From the NCBI RefSeq assembly GCF_027595985.1, contig NC_073303.1, positions 373,066,386 through 373,130,385 of the forward strand: a stretch of 64,000 nt of DNA, read 5' to 3'. Positions within the stretch are counted from its first letter, which is position 1; the number at the start of each line of letters is the position of its first letter. Both the position numbers and the translations under genes were made by a program. The notes under the pieces are model-generated. The model saw only the letters and a program-made list of their open reading frames with translations, was not told where the DNA came from and made no database searches. Shown here one piece after another: positions 11,303 to 22,650 of this stretch. Origin of the DNA: Sorex araneus. Its lineage: Eukaryota > Chordata > Mammalia > Eulipotyphla > Soricidae.

Positions 11303-11600
11303 ATTCACTTGTCACTTGTATCACTTGTCATCCCATTGATCTTTGATTTGCTCAAGCGGGCACCACTAATGTCTCCATTTGTCCCTGTCACATGCAAGTG
11401 TAGCCCAAATCATTGGGCTACACTTACTCCAGGAATAGAAAGAGTCTCAAATCATTCACTCAGGGTTTTGACGAAGAAGTCTGACCATCTCATTGGTGGG
11501 CAACCACGTGGTCTTTTGACATCCCGTGGAATCCAGTCGGTAACAGCTCTAGTCCACCAGTCCTCTCTGAATCGCATTACATGTCCATATATATTATATT
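11303..11600 (-). mobile_element. RTE (BovB-like) LINE 3' end
   Basis: The minus strand encodes the end of an RTE ORF. Readable pieces include GHVMRFREDWWTRAV, WIPRDVKRPRG and RWSDFFVKTL, then, after frame changes and a stop, WCPLEQIKDQWDDK just before the terminal AAGTGATACAAGTGAC repeats. These match the BovB C-terminal pattern as I know it. The 3' UTR is essentially absent, as is typical of RTE elements. A 13-bp perfect stem (11396-11408 with 11413-11425) lies between the two coding blocks. The element is strongly 5'-truncated. Confidence 0.85.
11396..11425. other. inverted repeat in the RTE 3' region
   Basis: AAGTGTAGCCCAA pairs perfectly with TTGGGCTACACTT across a 4-nt loop. The same outer stem recurs in the other RTE copy at 48733. 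Confidence 0.9.
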
Positions 11601-11609
11601 AAGCATATA

Positions 11610-12166
11610 TTAAGCCACAGCCATGCTCAAAGGCCCTCTCCACATGTTTGGATCAGCTTCACACATGAAGGAGCCAGCAGAAGAACCCAGGTGTGTGGGA
11701 CTGGGGGCTGAGACCTCCAAGATGGCTCAGATTGGGACAGGGCCTCTTTGGCCCAGATTACCATTTTCCAGTTACTAGGCAGTCACATCCAGGAACTGCC
11801 CCCAGTGCTGTGTAATCCTATCAACAGCCAACATCCAGAGACTATAAAACCAAGCTCCTGGAAGCGGCCTCAAGACATCTTATGGCCTAGTTCTCCCTCT
11901 GGGAGAGCCTGGCAAGCTACCAAGTATACTGCCCACATAGGAGAGCCTCGAAGACTCCCCATGGTGTATTCATATACCAAAACCAGTAACGATGATGGGT
12001 CTCATTCCGATGACCCTGAAAGAGCCTCCAATGTGGCATAGTTGGGAAGGATGAGTAAAGAGAGGCTTCTAAAATCTCAGGGCTAGGACGAACGGAGATG
12101 TTACTGAGACCACTTGAGAAAATTGATGAACAATGGGATAATGATGATGATGGTGGTGATGATGAT
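11610..12166 (+). repeat. L-element
   Basis: Starts at CCACAGCCATGCTC and includes CACATGTTTGG, CACACATGAAGGAGCC, CAGGTGTGTGGGAC, CAACAGCCAACATCC and the SINE-B-like body. It ends at GATGAACAATGGGATAATG and a GATGAT-rich tail. About 550 bp. It lies back to back with the RTE 3' end on its left. Confidence 0.75.
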
Positions 12167-14051
12167 CTGTATTTATAAATATATTTTACTATGCATTCAT
12201 ATTATCTAGTATAAAGTATTTTATATTCACTAAAACAGCATAAGAATAACAATAACTTAAAAGTAAAAAAAAAACAGTAACAGAAATAAAAATATGTATT
12301 TTTCCCTAGTGTTCTTTTTTTCTTTTTTGCTAGTTTTATATTTGACTCAAAACACATAGAGGGGACATATCTACATGCTAACAACAGATACACATAAATG
12401 CACACATGCACAGAGACACTTCAATCCCACTTTTTAATCTAATAATTTATGGTGGCTATTTGTAATATGTATGAACACTTCTTTTTATAAATATCTTCAT
12501 TTGATGGCTAAGTATACAGGGAAGAATCAAATTTAAATAATTTGATAAAAGTAGACCACTGCTATATGTAGAGGCTGGTGGTGAAATGTGGCTTATTTTC
12601 TAGTCTCTTAACCAATGCAGTGCACTTATTTTCTTAGTACTCTGTTATTTTCTAAGACAGGTATCTGCCTGTTTCTGATATATCTTTGCATCCTTGCGCA
12701 TAGGCTAATGCTTCTGAATAATTAGAAGTTGAATTAATAATTAGAAAATAATTTAAAAAATCTAGATCTGTGGTTGGGAATAATGTGGCAACAGTTATTG
12801 CCACGATAATAATGATGTCCTACCAGAGCCAGAATCAGTATGGATGAGAAATCGATGTGGAGGTGCTCAGAGAACAACTATCAATCAAAATGTCTATAAC
12901 TGTGGGTGTGTGAGGGCAGCTGGGGGCTTGGGAAAGGGCATGTGCAAACAGCAAGTTGCACCGCGCATGTGCAGGAGTTCACTCACAGGTGAGCCCCACT
13001 GAGACGTTCAGTCTTTGTGTGCAATAACAGGGGCATCATGGTAGTCCCTTGAGATGCACGGGATAGTGAGGACTCTTAAAAATAGCATGTCCAGTTTCGC
13101 TCACATTTTCCTACACATAATGGCACTCGGATTCAACTGCGGTGTGAAGAGTTAGAGGGATGGTGTTTATAAATTTATTAAAAGACATGCTACAAAGCTA
13201 AATGATGATGAATTAAAAGTCTAAACATACCCCTCCTAAAAAAATGTCAGAGTTGATGAGTTTGTAAAAGTCGCATAAAGACATTCGGTCCCAATCTGAA
13301 AATACTGACAGATCATTAAAATGTGTTTCAAAAAAATAGAAGGTTCTCTGATTAAATGTGGCTGTGATGACTAAACCAGGGAATAAACTATAAGACAGGA
13401 AAACCATTTGGCAGTATATGGACATCAATATAAATAGTATTAAGAAAGGGTAAACATATATGTAGGCAGCATGTTACCATATATTTACCTAAGAACTTTA
13501 AGGTTGGTTTAATATTCCAGGTATCCCTTCCTTATATATTTTATAATTAACCTTCTACTTCTTCAACAATACACTTATATTGCAGCTGGCATCATATATA
13601 TCATCTGCTGTATTTGAAGATACTTTAAAAGGCTTCTAGGACATCAAAAGCCCTATACCTTAAGCAAACTGTGTTTATTAATAATTAATTATATACAAAA
13701 TGATATAAATTTGGAGTGCACATAAGAGATTTTAGGAGATCATTGAACTTCTCCTTTACATATCTTATGGGGGATATTTTTTCCAAGGTAAGATAGCGTA
13801 GTGATAAATGTCATACCTGTACTTGTTCTTTCAGGTAGTTTAAAATCAAGAGAGCTGTATGTTCTAATTATTGTGTCTCCATCCACTGTCTATCTTACCA
13901 CCCAGGCAGTGGGGCCTGTGATGAATAATTGAAAATGAGACCTGGGTTTTTGATAATACTCAGCTGGATCTAGAATCTACTTTTGTACTCTGATTTGCAC
14001 ACAAACTTGTGTGTTATTTTCTTCAAGGTCATATCTTTGTTTTTCTTTCTG
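12167..14051. other. AT-rich unique sequence
   Basis: No gene or identified repeat. Around 12780-13150 it is less AT-rich, but I recognise nothing. Confidence 0.45.
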
Positions 14052-14066
14052 CAATTCTCCATATTG

Positions 14067-14445
14067 AATATCAAATACGCCACGGAAAGCTTGCCAGGCT
14101 CTGCCATGCAGGTGAGATACTCTCGGTAGCTTGCCGGGCTCTCCGAGAGGGGCAGAGGAATCGAATCCGGGTCTGCCTCATGCAAGGCAAATGTCCTACC
14201 ATTGTGCTATCGCTCCAGCCCCTCCAGCCCCATTTGCCTTGCACGCGGAAGACCTGAGTTCAATTCCTCTGGCCCTTTCAGAGAGCCCGGCAAGCTACCG
14301 AGAGTATCTCGCCAGCGTGGCAGAACCTGGCGAACTATCCGTGGCATATGCCAAAAACGGTAAAAACAAGTCTCACATGGAGATGTTACTGGTGCCCACT
14401 CGAGCAAATCAATGAGCAATGGGATGACAGTGACAGTGACAGTGA
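14067..14445. mobile_element. head-to-head SINE-B pair in one insertion
   Basis: The left arm (14067 to about 14220) is the head and first part of SINE-B on the minus strand. The right arm (about 14228-14445) is SINE-B on the plus strand, with head start missing but body, RTE-derived end and three CAGTGA units intact. A single perfect 15-bp duplication, CAATTCTCCATATTG, lies at 14052-14066 and 14446-14460, outside both arms. So the pair arrived as one event. The arms overlap by about 130 bp of SINE sequence, which plain twin priming does not predict. Confidence 0.85.
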
Positions 14446-14460
14446 CAATTCTCCATATTG

Positions 14461-15118
14461 CAGTGAACCTGTCTCTTGTCTGTCTTTGCAGCCCTTCATA
14501 CCATAATAAAAATGCTGAAGGGGTGTGCGGGAGGGTGCAGTACTTGAACTTTGAGCCTAAAAACCTCGTAAAGGGTTTCCAGCTTTACGAGCATCATTGG
14601 ACCGTCAATAATCCATGAAGCCCTTTTAGCCTGCCATAAACATTCATCCACTCATGACCTGGGCTCTTACCATGGTCTTGTTCCCCTGACATCCCAGGCA
14701 AATAATAAAGTGTGTAAAGGCCAGGTACTTTCAATTCATCACCTAATCTTCCTTCCCTAGTTCTGGAGAAATTTCCAAATGTTTGGAACAACTCCCTAAG
14801 AATGAGTAATACTAAGGCAAGATTAATATTATATCATACTAGAAGTGCCTCAGGAATTAATACAAAGGAGAGGAAATAAAACATGGGAAATGTCATTTTT
14901 TTTTCTGGCCCAAGAAATCCCGGTTCCTGAATATTTGACCTGAATGGTATCGCAGCCCTTCTTTTAGAATCAGTAGTCAGGGAGACAGCAGAGCAAAGTG
15001 TGAGTTAAGGGATATAAATGTTCGACTTTCATATCAAAGTTAATAAAATATAGTCCTTACACCAAACCTTTGCCTAATGAACTTGCACTGAGCTACTAGA
15101 ACTAATCTGAAGTTTCAG
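14461..15118. other. unique sequence
   Basis: No gene or repeat family is recognised in this stretch. Confidence 0.4.
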
Positions 15119-15848
15119 TTGACCATTATCACACTTGGAGCAGTCATTTTTCTTCCCCGGTGTTCCCGAAATGTCAGTGCCCCTACCGGCAGTGTGATGA
15201 AGACAGACTGCGTAAGTCTGTCCGTATTACCCTCCTTGTCGCGGGAGTCAGTTAGGCAGCGCGTAGCAGTAGCCGTGGTTCATAGTGGTCGTCGTCATCA
15301 GAGTTAAATTGCTTCCGACTTGTTCGCTCTCCAAGCAGATGGATGGCAGGAAGCGGGAAGGGGGAAAGCGCTATGAACTATCAGCTGCTCTTGCCAATCC
15401 TCAGCCTAGTTTGTAGCACTTCTAAATTCTTTCTCCTTCAGCTTCCTTTGATATGCCAAGTACCCCGTTACACTCGTTATTTTTCTTCCATTCAGAGGAA
15501 ACAAAGTAGTGCAAATGCTCAGAAATCAGTGCCACTACTTCACGTTCTCTTCTTGCTCTGCTGGCTTCAGTTCTGATGATGAGATGGGGGCGTGCAGCGG
15601 TAAAGCCAAAGCACAGACTCAGCAACGCAGAACAGACCAGAGCCGAAGCCACCGAAGCTTCCTCATGTGCCTGTCAAGGTGACAGGTGGGGGTGGGCGAG
15701 GATTAAGGTTGGGGGTGGGTATGGGAACATTTCAGAGTGGGGGGGGTGGTTTTAGCATTGGTGGTGGGATTGGTATTGAAATATTATATGCCTAAATCTC
15801 AACGATCAATTGCTTTGTAAATCGCAGTTCTTTAATAAAATAAAAACC
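15119..15848 (+). mobile_element. candidate L1-tail composite with CpG-dense 5' part
   Basis: The 3' end from about 15675 resembles the L1 tail module: a GT/G-rich tract, GGTGGTGGGATTGG, GCCTAAATCTCAACGATCAA, then an A-rich end with AATAAAATAAAAACC. The upstream part holds about 14 CpG in 15158-15326, very unlike the CpG-poor surroundings. An 8-bp inverted repeat, GACAGACT/AGTCTGTC, lies at 15202-15222. The 5' end and target-site duplication were not found. Confidence 0.45.
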
Positions 15849-16382
15849 AAAATCTCCACTCCTGACTTTGGTCATGGAGAATTTTGAGATTGTGATCATA
15901 GTTTTTTTCTCATCACTCTTTGTCTTTTCAAAAGAATGACATTCCCCATAAATCCCCATCTCCTCTGCTCTGACACAGGATGGCATTATCTTATCTGATT
16001 TAGTCTCCTAATACATCATAAAAGGTGCAGTACTACTCATACACACAAGCATGTGCGCACACACACATGTACACATACACAGACACCATGCTTTGACTTT
16101 GAATGTTTCCAGGTATGGAAGAGGTATCTCTCTGTGGACCCCCTTGTCCATCCCAGATTCCTCACCTTTGACTCATTTGTTTTCCCACATTTGCCTCTGA
16201 ACAATCTTTCAAGTGCCAGTTCAATCCCGTCTTCTTCAAGAAGTACCTCTTCCTTTGTGAATATCTCAGTTCTTATTATAAGACTGCATGGCCCATATGT
16301 TCATCTTCCACAGAACATGTCATAGTTATTTCATATAGGTTTATACAATCATTGAAAACATATTTTTGTTGTTGTTGTTATG
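15849..16382. other. unique sequence with a short CA-rich run
   Basis: An impure CA repeat occurs near 16035-16085. Nothing else is recognised. Confidence 0.45.
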
Positions 16383-16742
16383 TCCTGTTGTTATACCGAC
16401 ACCCACTTCTGCTCAGGGTGTACTTCTGTCTCTGTGCTCAGTGATCACTTTGGCCAGTACTTGGTGGAATTTTTTTTTTTTTTTGCATTTTGGGTCACAC
16501 CCAGCTATGCACAGGGGTTACTCCTGGCTCTGCACTCAGGAATCACCCTTGGCGGTGCTCAGGGGACCATATGGGATGCTGGGATTCGAACCTGGGTCGG
16601 CCGCGTGCAAGGCAAATGCCCTACCCGCTGTGCTATTGCTCCATCCCCAGTACTTGGTAGAATATAAATGATGCCAGGGATCAGCCCAGCCTATGCATAT
16701 GCTAGGAAAATATCTTACCCACGGTACTCTCTCTCTTACACG
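16383..16742 (-). repeat. old SINE-A split by a younger SINE-A
   Basis: The older copy is seen at 16383-16470 (GACACCCACTTCTGCTCAGG, then CTGTGCTCAGTGATCAC) and resumes at 16664-16742 (GATGCCAGGGATCAGC). The younger insertion lies between. Confidence 0.65.
16471..16646 (-). repeat. SINE-A, full length, nested
   Basis: Complete copy with long A-tail (T run at left), body, B-box (GGGTTCGAATCCC-like) and A-box. The 17-bp duplication CCAGTACTTGGTGGAAT at 16454-16470 recurs at 16647-16663 with one mismatch. Confidence 0.92.
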
Positions 16743-17639
16743 GTTAAAGACATATTTAACACACACCACAAGTTTCACAAGGAAAACAAGTAGGCAATTG
16801 CAAAAATAGTTTCATCTTCATCAATTAGATAAAATTGTTTAATTAGATATATGTTGAACTTCTCTAACATAAATTTGTGGTAGGATAATTGATGATCCAT
16901 GAATTAATTTATATTTATATTTGAAAACAACTGGCAAATTATTTTACATGGTGTATCTTTATATGTGCCCATCATAATATTTCAATTTGTATTTTCTCTC
17001 CAAAGAGTGAGAGTGGACATATTTTGAAGCAATTATTGGCCATGTCTTTGCCCTCTAAGGTGAAATATCTTTGGAGAGCTTTTGTGCAGTTTTGAGTGTA
17101 CATTATATGTGAGTCATATCAATATGTTTTTAAAATATTATTTTTTATTTTGTAACTTATTTTACTTTATTCTCTTAGAAGTTTCACAGACATGATTTTT
17201 TATTATAACAAATCCAGTTTTTTCTTATGAACTGTTTTTGTTTTATTATCCAAGAGTTTTTATTGACTATTTTAAAAGATTTTCTACAATTTATTTATAG
17301 AATTTTTATGATTGTTATTAGTGACCCTGACACAAGTTAATTTTTTCACACACTTCCCTTTTTTGACTTTTTTTTTCTAGTTAGTACTTACATTGCTGTG
17401 TTGAAATTAAATGATATAAATAAACATCTTAAACTTATTTCTAATATTTGGGAGGGAAAAATTACTATTAAGTATAAAGTTTTCCATTAAGTTTTACTTT
17501 TTTCATAAATCCTATTTATGAATTCATAAAGTTTTTGTCTATTCTTAGTTTCCTGAGAGATTTAAAAAAATTGTTTTTAGCAAGGCTGTTAGTTGAATTT
17601 TGTCAGTTTTTCTTCTGCATCAATTGATATAATCATAGT
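16743..17639. other. AT-rich sequence
   Basis: Very AT-rich. Parts may be old L1, but I cannot align them confidently by eye. Confidence 0.4.
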
Positions 17640-17835
17640 AGTTTTCCTTCTTTATTCTGATACTATGGTGAATTATGTTGATTGACAGTTTAGTATGGAA
17701 CCAATTTATCTCTGGAATGAATCCCAGATGATCATGGTGATAGAAATTTTTTATGTATTAAAGAATTTGATTTACTAGCATTTTATTAATGATTTTCTGT
17801 CCTTTTATTGAAGCTTTCTTTTGTTCCTCCTTTAT
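17640..17835 (-). mobile_element. old L1 ORF2 fragment
   Basis: The given strand shows the usual reverse-complement L1 pattern: ATTATGTTGATTGACAG, then GGAATGAATCCCAG and TTTGATTTACTAGCATTTTA. It is an internal RT-region piece with no 3' end. Confidence 0.6.
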
Positions 17836-18311
17836 CTGGGCAAGGCATCAGAATAACAGAGTTATGCAAAGTGACTCAGGATGTTTTCCCTCATTTTACA
17901 CTTTCTGGGAGAGATCAAGCTGTGATCTGGGCAAATCAGCCACTCCTGGAAATTCACGACAGCTGCCTTAGTGGTCTGTGTAAAAGGCTGAGGACAGGCC
18001 ACTTTATGGGCACTGCAGTGCCACAGCCACTAGGGATGGCCCTGTGGTATCATGAATCTCCAGGATTATACCCCGTGATTCTTGGGGACCTTGGGGTGCT
18101 TGACCCTAGCCCTTGTCCTATCTTTTCTTCTCCAGTTTAATAATATATTGTTCATTTCCTCTGAAAGTTGACTATGTACCAGAAGTAGTGTGTGGTCCCA
18201 TTTTCCAGGTGATTTTCTGTCATTTGTCATTAATCTCAAGTTTCCCCCTCCCCATTATGGCTCAAGGGCATTAGGTGCATGGTTTCAATTATTTCATGTT
18301 TGCTGTTGAGT
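17836..18311. other. unassigned sequence
   Basis: A 110-codon frame at 17808-18140 has no recognisable domain. Moderate GC. Possibly an old LTR, but not identified. Confidence 0.35.
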
Positions 18312-18420
18312 TTTTGGAGCACTTAGGGGTTCAGCTACACCAGATGGTATGTAGGAGACAGGGAAGTGCCAGGAATTGAACCGGGGAAGCACCTTAACCC
18401 CTGGACTGTTTCTCTAGCCC
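18312..18420 (-). repeat. SINE-A, diverged
   Basis: Reverse-complement body (TTTTGGAGCACTTAGGGGTT) and B-box (GGAATTGAACC), ending in TCTCTAGCCC, the SINE 5' end. Internally deleted. Confidence 0.55.
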
Positions 18421-18599
18421 TGTCATTTGTTTTTTCAAACTTTCAAATTGACTGAATTAGCAAATACTCCTTGAAAATTAGAAAGTAGCATGTGCTATAA
18501 TATTGTTAGATAGAGGCGTACATTTGAGACTTAAACGTTTCTGGTTAATAATGTTAAATGTTTGATTTATTCATTATTTTTCTCTGCATACTATGAAAT

Positions 18600-18841
18600 A
18601 TGGACTGGAGTGATAGCACAGTGGGTAGGGCATTTGCCTTGCATGCAGCCAACCCGGGTCCGATTCCTCTGTCCCTCTCAGAGAGCCCGGCAAGCTACTG
18701 AGAGTATCCTGCCTGCAAGGCAGAGCCTAGCAAGCTACCCATGGTGTATTCTATATACCAAAAACAGTAACAACAAGTCTCACAATGGAGACGTTACTGG
18801 TGCCCGCTCGAGCAAATTGATGAACAACTGGACGACAGTGC
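18600..18841 (+). repeat. SINE-B, well preserved
   Basis: Head with TAGCACAGTGGGTAGGGC and GGGTCCGATTCC, body, then the RTE-derived end. The direct repeat TACTATGAAA at 18589-18598 and 18842-18851 marks the insertion. Confidence 0.9.
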
Positions 18842-18851
18842 TACTATGAAA

Positions 18852-19165
18852 CATCCTCATTCTACCATTGCTTAATTGAGTGGAAGAAAATAGTTTCATT
18901 TAGGAAATGTGGGGGAGAGGGGATAGAGAAATAAGAGGGAAGACCTTAAAGTTAAAGAAAAGAATTACAAATTGGGATATAAAATGATTCTACCATTTAT
19001 TTAGAAAAATGTTGGAAATTCTTCAATCAGAGCTGTGGAATTGTATTCAATCTTTTGGTATATTTGAAATGTTGTTTTAAATAATATGCAATTGGAACAA
19101 ATTCATATATTATTTATTTTGATCATCTCTGCCTTAAGAAAAAACTTATAATTAGGACATTTAAG
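18852..19165. other. AT-rich unique sequence
   Basis: Nothing recognised. Confidence 0.4.
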
Positions 19166-19343
19166 GGGCTGGGAAGATAGCACAGCGGGTAGGGTGTTTG
19201 CCTTGCACGCAGCCGACCCGGGTTCAAATCACAGCATCCCATATGGTCCCTTGAGCACGGCCAGGGGTAATTCCTGAGTGCAGAGCCAGGAGTAACCCCT
19301 GTGCATCGCCAGGTGTGACCCAAAAAGCAAAAAAAAAAAAAAA
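19166..19343 (+). repeat. SINE-A, full length
   Basis: GGGGCTGGGAAGATAGCACAG head, GGGTTCAAATC B-box, body and a ~15-nt A-tail. Direct repeat GACATTTAAG at 19156-19165 and 19344-19353. Confidence 0.93.
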
Positions 19344-19615
19344 GACATTTAAGTTTGGAGATTTTTTTAAATAAAAAAGATTTTTTTAATAAAAAGTGCT
19401 ATATTAAGACATATGTCCAGTTAGGATTCTTGTTGATTTTACTGCACTCTTATTTTGCCTATTGCAATTCTTCACATTGCTTCAAGATTCCTTCTCCTAC
19501 TATACGTTTTCTTTTAGAAAATCTATTTAGCCATTCTCTCTTTTTTTTTGGATTAAAACAGATTTTATCTGGAGGTTTTTGAAGGTGTAGAGGGGAAGAG
19601 ATGGTGGGGGGGGGA

Positions 19616-19616
<1 letters not shown>

Positions 19617-19661
<45 letters not shown>
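19617..19661 (+). repeat. (GA)n microsatellite
   Basis: About 20 uninterrupted GA units after a G run. Confidence 0.95.
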
Positions 19662-19663
<2 letters not shown>

Positions 19664-19689
19664 CATTCAAGAGAGAACGTGGGCTTTTT

Positions 19690-20039
19690 CAAGGTTGGAG
19701 AGAGCCCCTACACTCACCCTGGTATTAGACCGTAAAGCACAAAAATACACATCTCAAGAGGGGAGTTGCGGGCAACACACATGCTCAGGCACCACATGTG
19801 CTCGGCCACGTGGGCACAAGCAGCACATGGGCTCAGGCAGCACATGCACCACCAGCTTTTCTCTTAAGGGTTAGTTTGCTGGTGAAAACTGCCGGTCACT
19901 CTCAATCTGACAATGGTTTGTTGCCGTTCATTCTATTACCACCTGAACAAAAACGGTGTTTGTCCTGCCCGGTATATTTTCTGGTGAGAAGTTTGATGTT
20001 TAATGACTTGGCTTTTCATAGCTTTTAGTAGTATGAGTG
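19690..20039. other. unassigned sequence
   Basis: Contains a local CACATG-rich imperfect repeat around 19775-19850 (CAGGCACCACATG, CAAGCAGCACATGG, CAGGCAGCACATG). No gene is recognised. Confidence 0.45.
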
Positions 20040-20700
20040 TGATGTGCCTTTGCATGGCTTTGGGTTGCTCCTTTTGGGATTTCCCAAGTTGAAAGAATGT
20101 GGATGTTTAAGTGTTTTGCCAAATTTGAGAAACTGCAGACTTTGTTCTCTCATGTGCTTTTTAAACTAACACTCTTTTCTTGTCCTCTTTGACTCTGATT
20201 TTTGAACGCCAGGCCCCCTTTCATGGTGACCAAAGTTCCTGAAGTCATAGTTATTATCATTCTAGTTTATTGTTTGCTCTGCAAGTTGGGCATGTCAATA
20301 TTTCTGCTTTCTAAGTCAATAACTCTCTCAGAATTGCTGTTATGTTGATTAACCATGACACTGGACCTTAGTTTCTCTCTGTTTTTGTGTTTCTTAGTCC
20401 TAAAGTTTGCCCTGTTTTTTGACTTGTTGCAAATACATTCTATTCCTTATCATTTTAAGCATGTTCAAGTTTGATCACTGGAACATCTTATCATGGCATC
20501 TGTAAAATTCTGGTTAGGTCACTTGAACACTGGGGTCATCATGGTATTGCCATCTTCTATTGTTTGTTTGTTTTCATTTGAGTGAATGTTTCCTGAAACT
20601 TAGCATCATGATATACTTTTTAAAATCCCATCCTGAATATCTTGAATATTCACTTAAATGACTCTGACATTCATCTGAACCTTTTATTGAACTTTGTATT
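20040..20700 (-). mobile_element. probable ancient L1 ORF1 or 5' region
   Basis: The order and wording of blocks resemble the reverse complement of old mammalian L1 5'/ORF1 sequence: ATTTGAGAAACTGCAGAC, CACTGGGGTCATCATGG and GTTTTCATTTGAGTGAATG. Very diverged, so only tentative. Confidence 0.4.
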
Positions 20701-20814
20701 TTTTAATTTCAGTTGAGACTTTATGCTTTACTATAATATCAATAATACTGTCTCATGCACATAATTCCAACTCCACACCCATCACAGCATACTTGTCAGC
20801 AAAAAAAGAAATAT

Positions 20815-21225
20815 GAAGCTCCCTCAAAAAGAAAAATAGGGAAAATACCCATGTCACCAAGTTATACCCATTCTTGGCATCTATCCCCAAACATAAAAAC
20901 ATTATTTTGAAATAATATGTGCACATGTATGTTCATCCTCACACTTGTATGATAGCCAAGATATGGGAAAACACCAAGTTCCCAGCTCTAGATGAATGGA
21001 TCTAGTCATGGCCGGGCCATGGTACAGTGCTAGGGAGCTTTCCTTGCTGATTTCTGGATGATTCAGGGTTCACCCCTGGCACCATGTATGGTCCCCAAGC
21101 CCAACCAGGTACACAGTCAGGAGTAAACCCTGAGCATCACTGAAGTGGCCTGAAAGCAAAATAAAACAGTTGTGGTATATGGACACCATAGAATAGTATG
21201 CAGCTTTAGTTTTAAAATGTTTTCT
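20815..21225 (+). mobile_element. L1 ORF2 3' part, split by a SINE-A
   Basis: Plus-strand L1 segments CATCTATCCCCAAACATAAA, GTATGTTCATCC, ATAGCCAAGATATGG and GATGAATGGA are present. After the SINE it resumes with TGTGGTATATGGACACC and GAATAGTATGCAGC. Confidence 0.75.
21001..21165 (+). repeat. SINE-A in L1
   Basis: Diverged head, B-box-like CAGGGTTCACCCC, body with ATGTATGGTCCCC and GGAGTAAACCCTGAGCATCA, short A-rich tail. It interrupts the L1 between GATGAATGGA and TGTGGTATATGG. Confidence 0.75.
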
Positions 21226-21239
21226 CTTTTACTGTTCAA

Positions 21240-21670
21240 AATAAGGAAAAGGCCACCAGTTTAGTTACCGGAAGGAATAAGCTTCTGTTTCCTCTTGAAC
21301 CTGGCCTGCTACAGGTGCTCTTGCTGTCACTTCACGGGGAGGCGGGGCTGAAGTGGTGTCCCTGGGCAAGAGTGAAGGGACAGCCTTGCCCTAAGGCTAG
21401 GGGTGGATGGAGAGATCCCTGGCCCCAGCTGCGGGCTGCCTGGCTCCTGCAGTGACCTCAGGTGGCTCCATCTGTGCCTGTCTGTGTCTTGTCTCCAAGG
21501 GCAGGAAGTCGATTTCTGCACTCATTGGCACTTGCCTGGGACTAAACAAGAAACCGTTCCTCCTGGCCGAGGAGCTGACGGTGGCCGAGGCTCCTCATCA
21601 GACTTCTTTCCCAGGGATGGGTTTGGCCACAATTTTTTTTTTGTGTGAATTGATTGACACCTAAAGAGCA
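21240..21670. other. GC-rich unassigned segment
   Basis: Clearly GC-richer than its flanks, with an open frame on each strand (21403-21664 and 21327-21521), neither with a recognisable domain. Could be a retroposon 5' part or a remnant of transcribed sequence. Confidence 0.4.
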
Positions 21671-21902
21671 GATGTTAAAAAGTTTTCTGCAGTCTAGCTG
21701 GGCTTCCTCTTTCTTGGTCTTTTGGGCTAGAGAGAACTATTTCTTCTATGTTTTGAATTTTTATTTTATTTCTTACCTGTGGCCACAGACATTTCTGCCA
21801 TAGAAATGTTGATGTCTGGGATAGATCAGCCATATAGAAAGCTTGAGATTATGTCACAAAATCTGAGAAACTTTTGTTGCAGATCTTTATTTTTTTGTAA
21901 TT

Positions 21903-22215
21903 TTTTATTAGTGAATTACTGTTAGGTACAGTTACAAACTTAAGAACTTTCGTGTTTGCATTTCTGTCATACAGTGATCATTTACCCATCCCTCCATCAG
22001 TGCCCACTCTCCTTCACCAATGTTTCCAGTATCACCACCAAAACCACCACCCCACCTCCTTCCACCCCACCCTTCCTCTGCGGCAGGGCATTCCCTTTTG
22101 TTCTCTCTCCTTTTGGGTGTCGGAGTTTGCAATATAGGTACTGAGAGGCCTTCATGTTCAGCCTATGATTTACTTTCGGCATGCATCTTTCAACCCAAAT
22201 GGGTCCTCCCAACAT
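21903..22215 (-). mobile_element. L1 3' tail copy
   Basis: Reverse-complement tail module: GGTACAGTTACAAACTTAAG, TCATACAGTGATC, CCCATCCCTCCATCAGTGCC, CACCACCCCACC (the G-rich tract) and the CTTTTGGG box. 5'-truncated. Confidence 0.75.
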
Positions 22216-22641
22216 CAGATCTTTTTTAATGACATATTAGTTAGTATTTTTTCTCTTTTATACATATATATATATTTTGTTCTTTCTGAATGTTTATATA
22301 ATGAAACACAGTAAGTTGTCAGCATGTTTTATATTAAATATTAAAATATACATTTTACAAAAATGGGAGATGAACGATTCAATAGATTTTATCTGATAAG
22401 GTTAAAACTTATAAACAATAACAATCAAATTAAATAGTAGGTAAAAATTGGACTAAAAACATAGACAACATCCTTTATGTTGTTCAATAAATGTAAATTT
22501 AATAATAGAATCATAGGAAAAAATGATTGTTAAGTTAGTTTTTTCAAAGATTTTGATTATTTAGCTGAACTATAAATTTTGACTTTTGCTTTCTGAACAT
22601 ACTTTTGAGGTAAATATTATTAACTTTAGTTGTAAAAAACT
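22216..22641. other. AT-rich unique sequence
   Basis: Nothing recognised. Confidence 0.4.
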
Positions 22642-22650
22642 GGCAGATAG

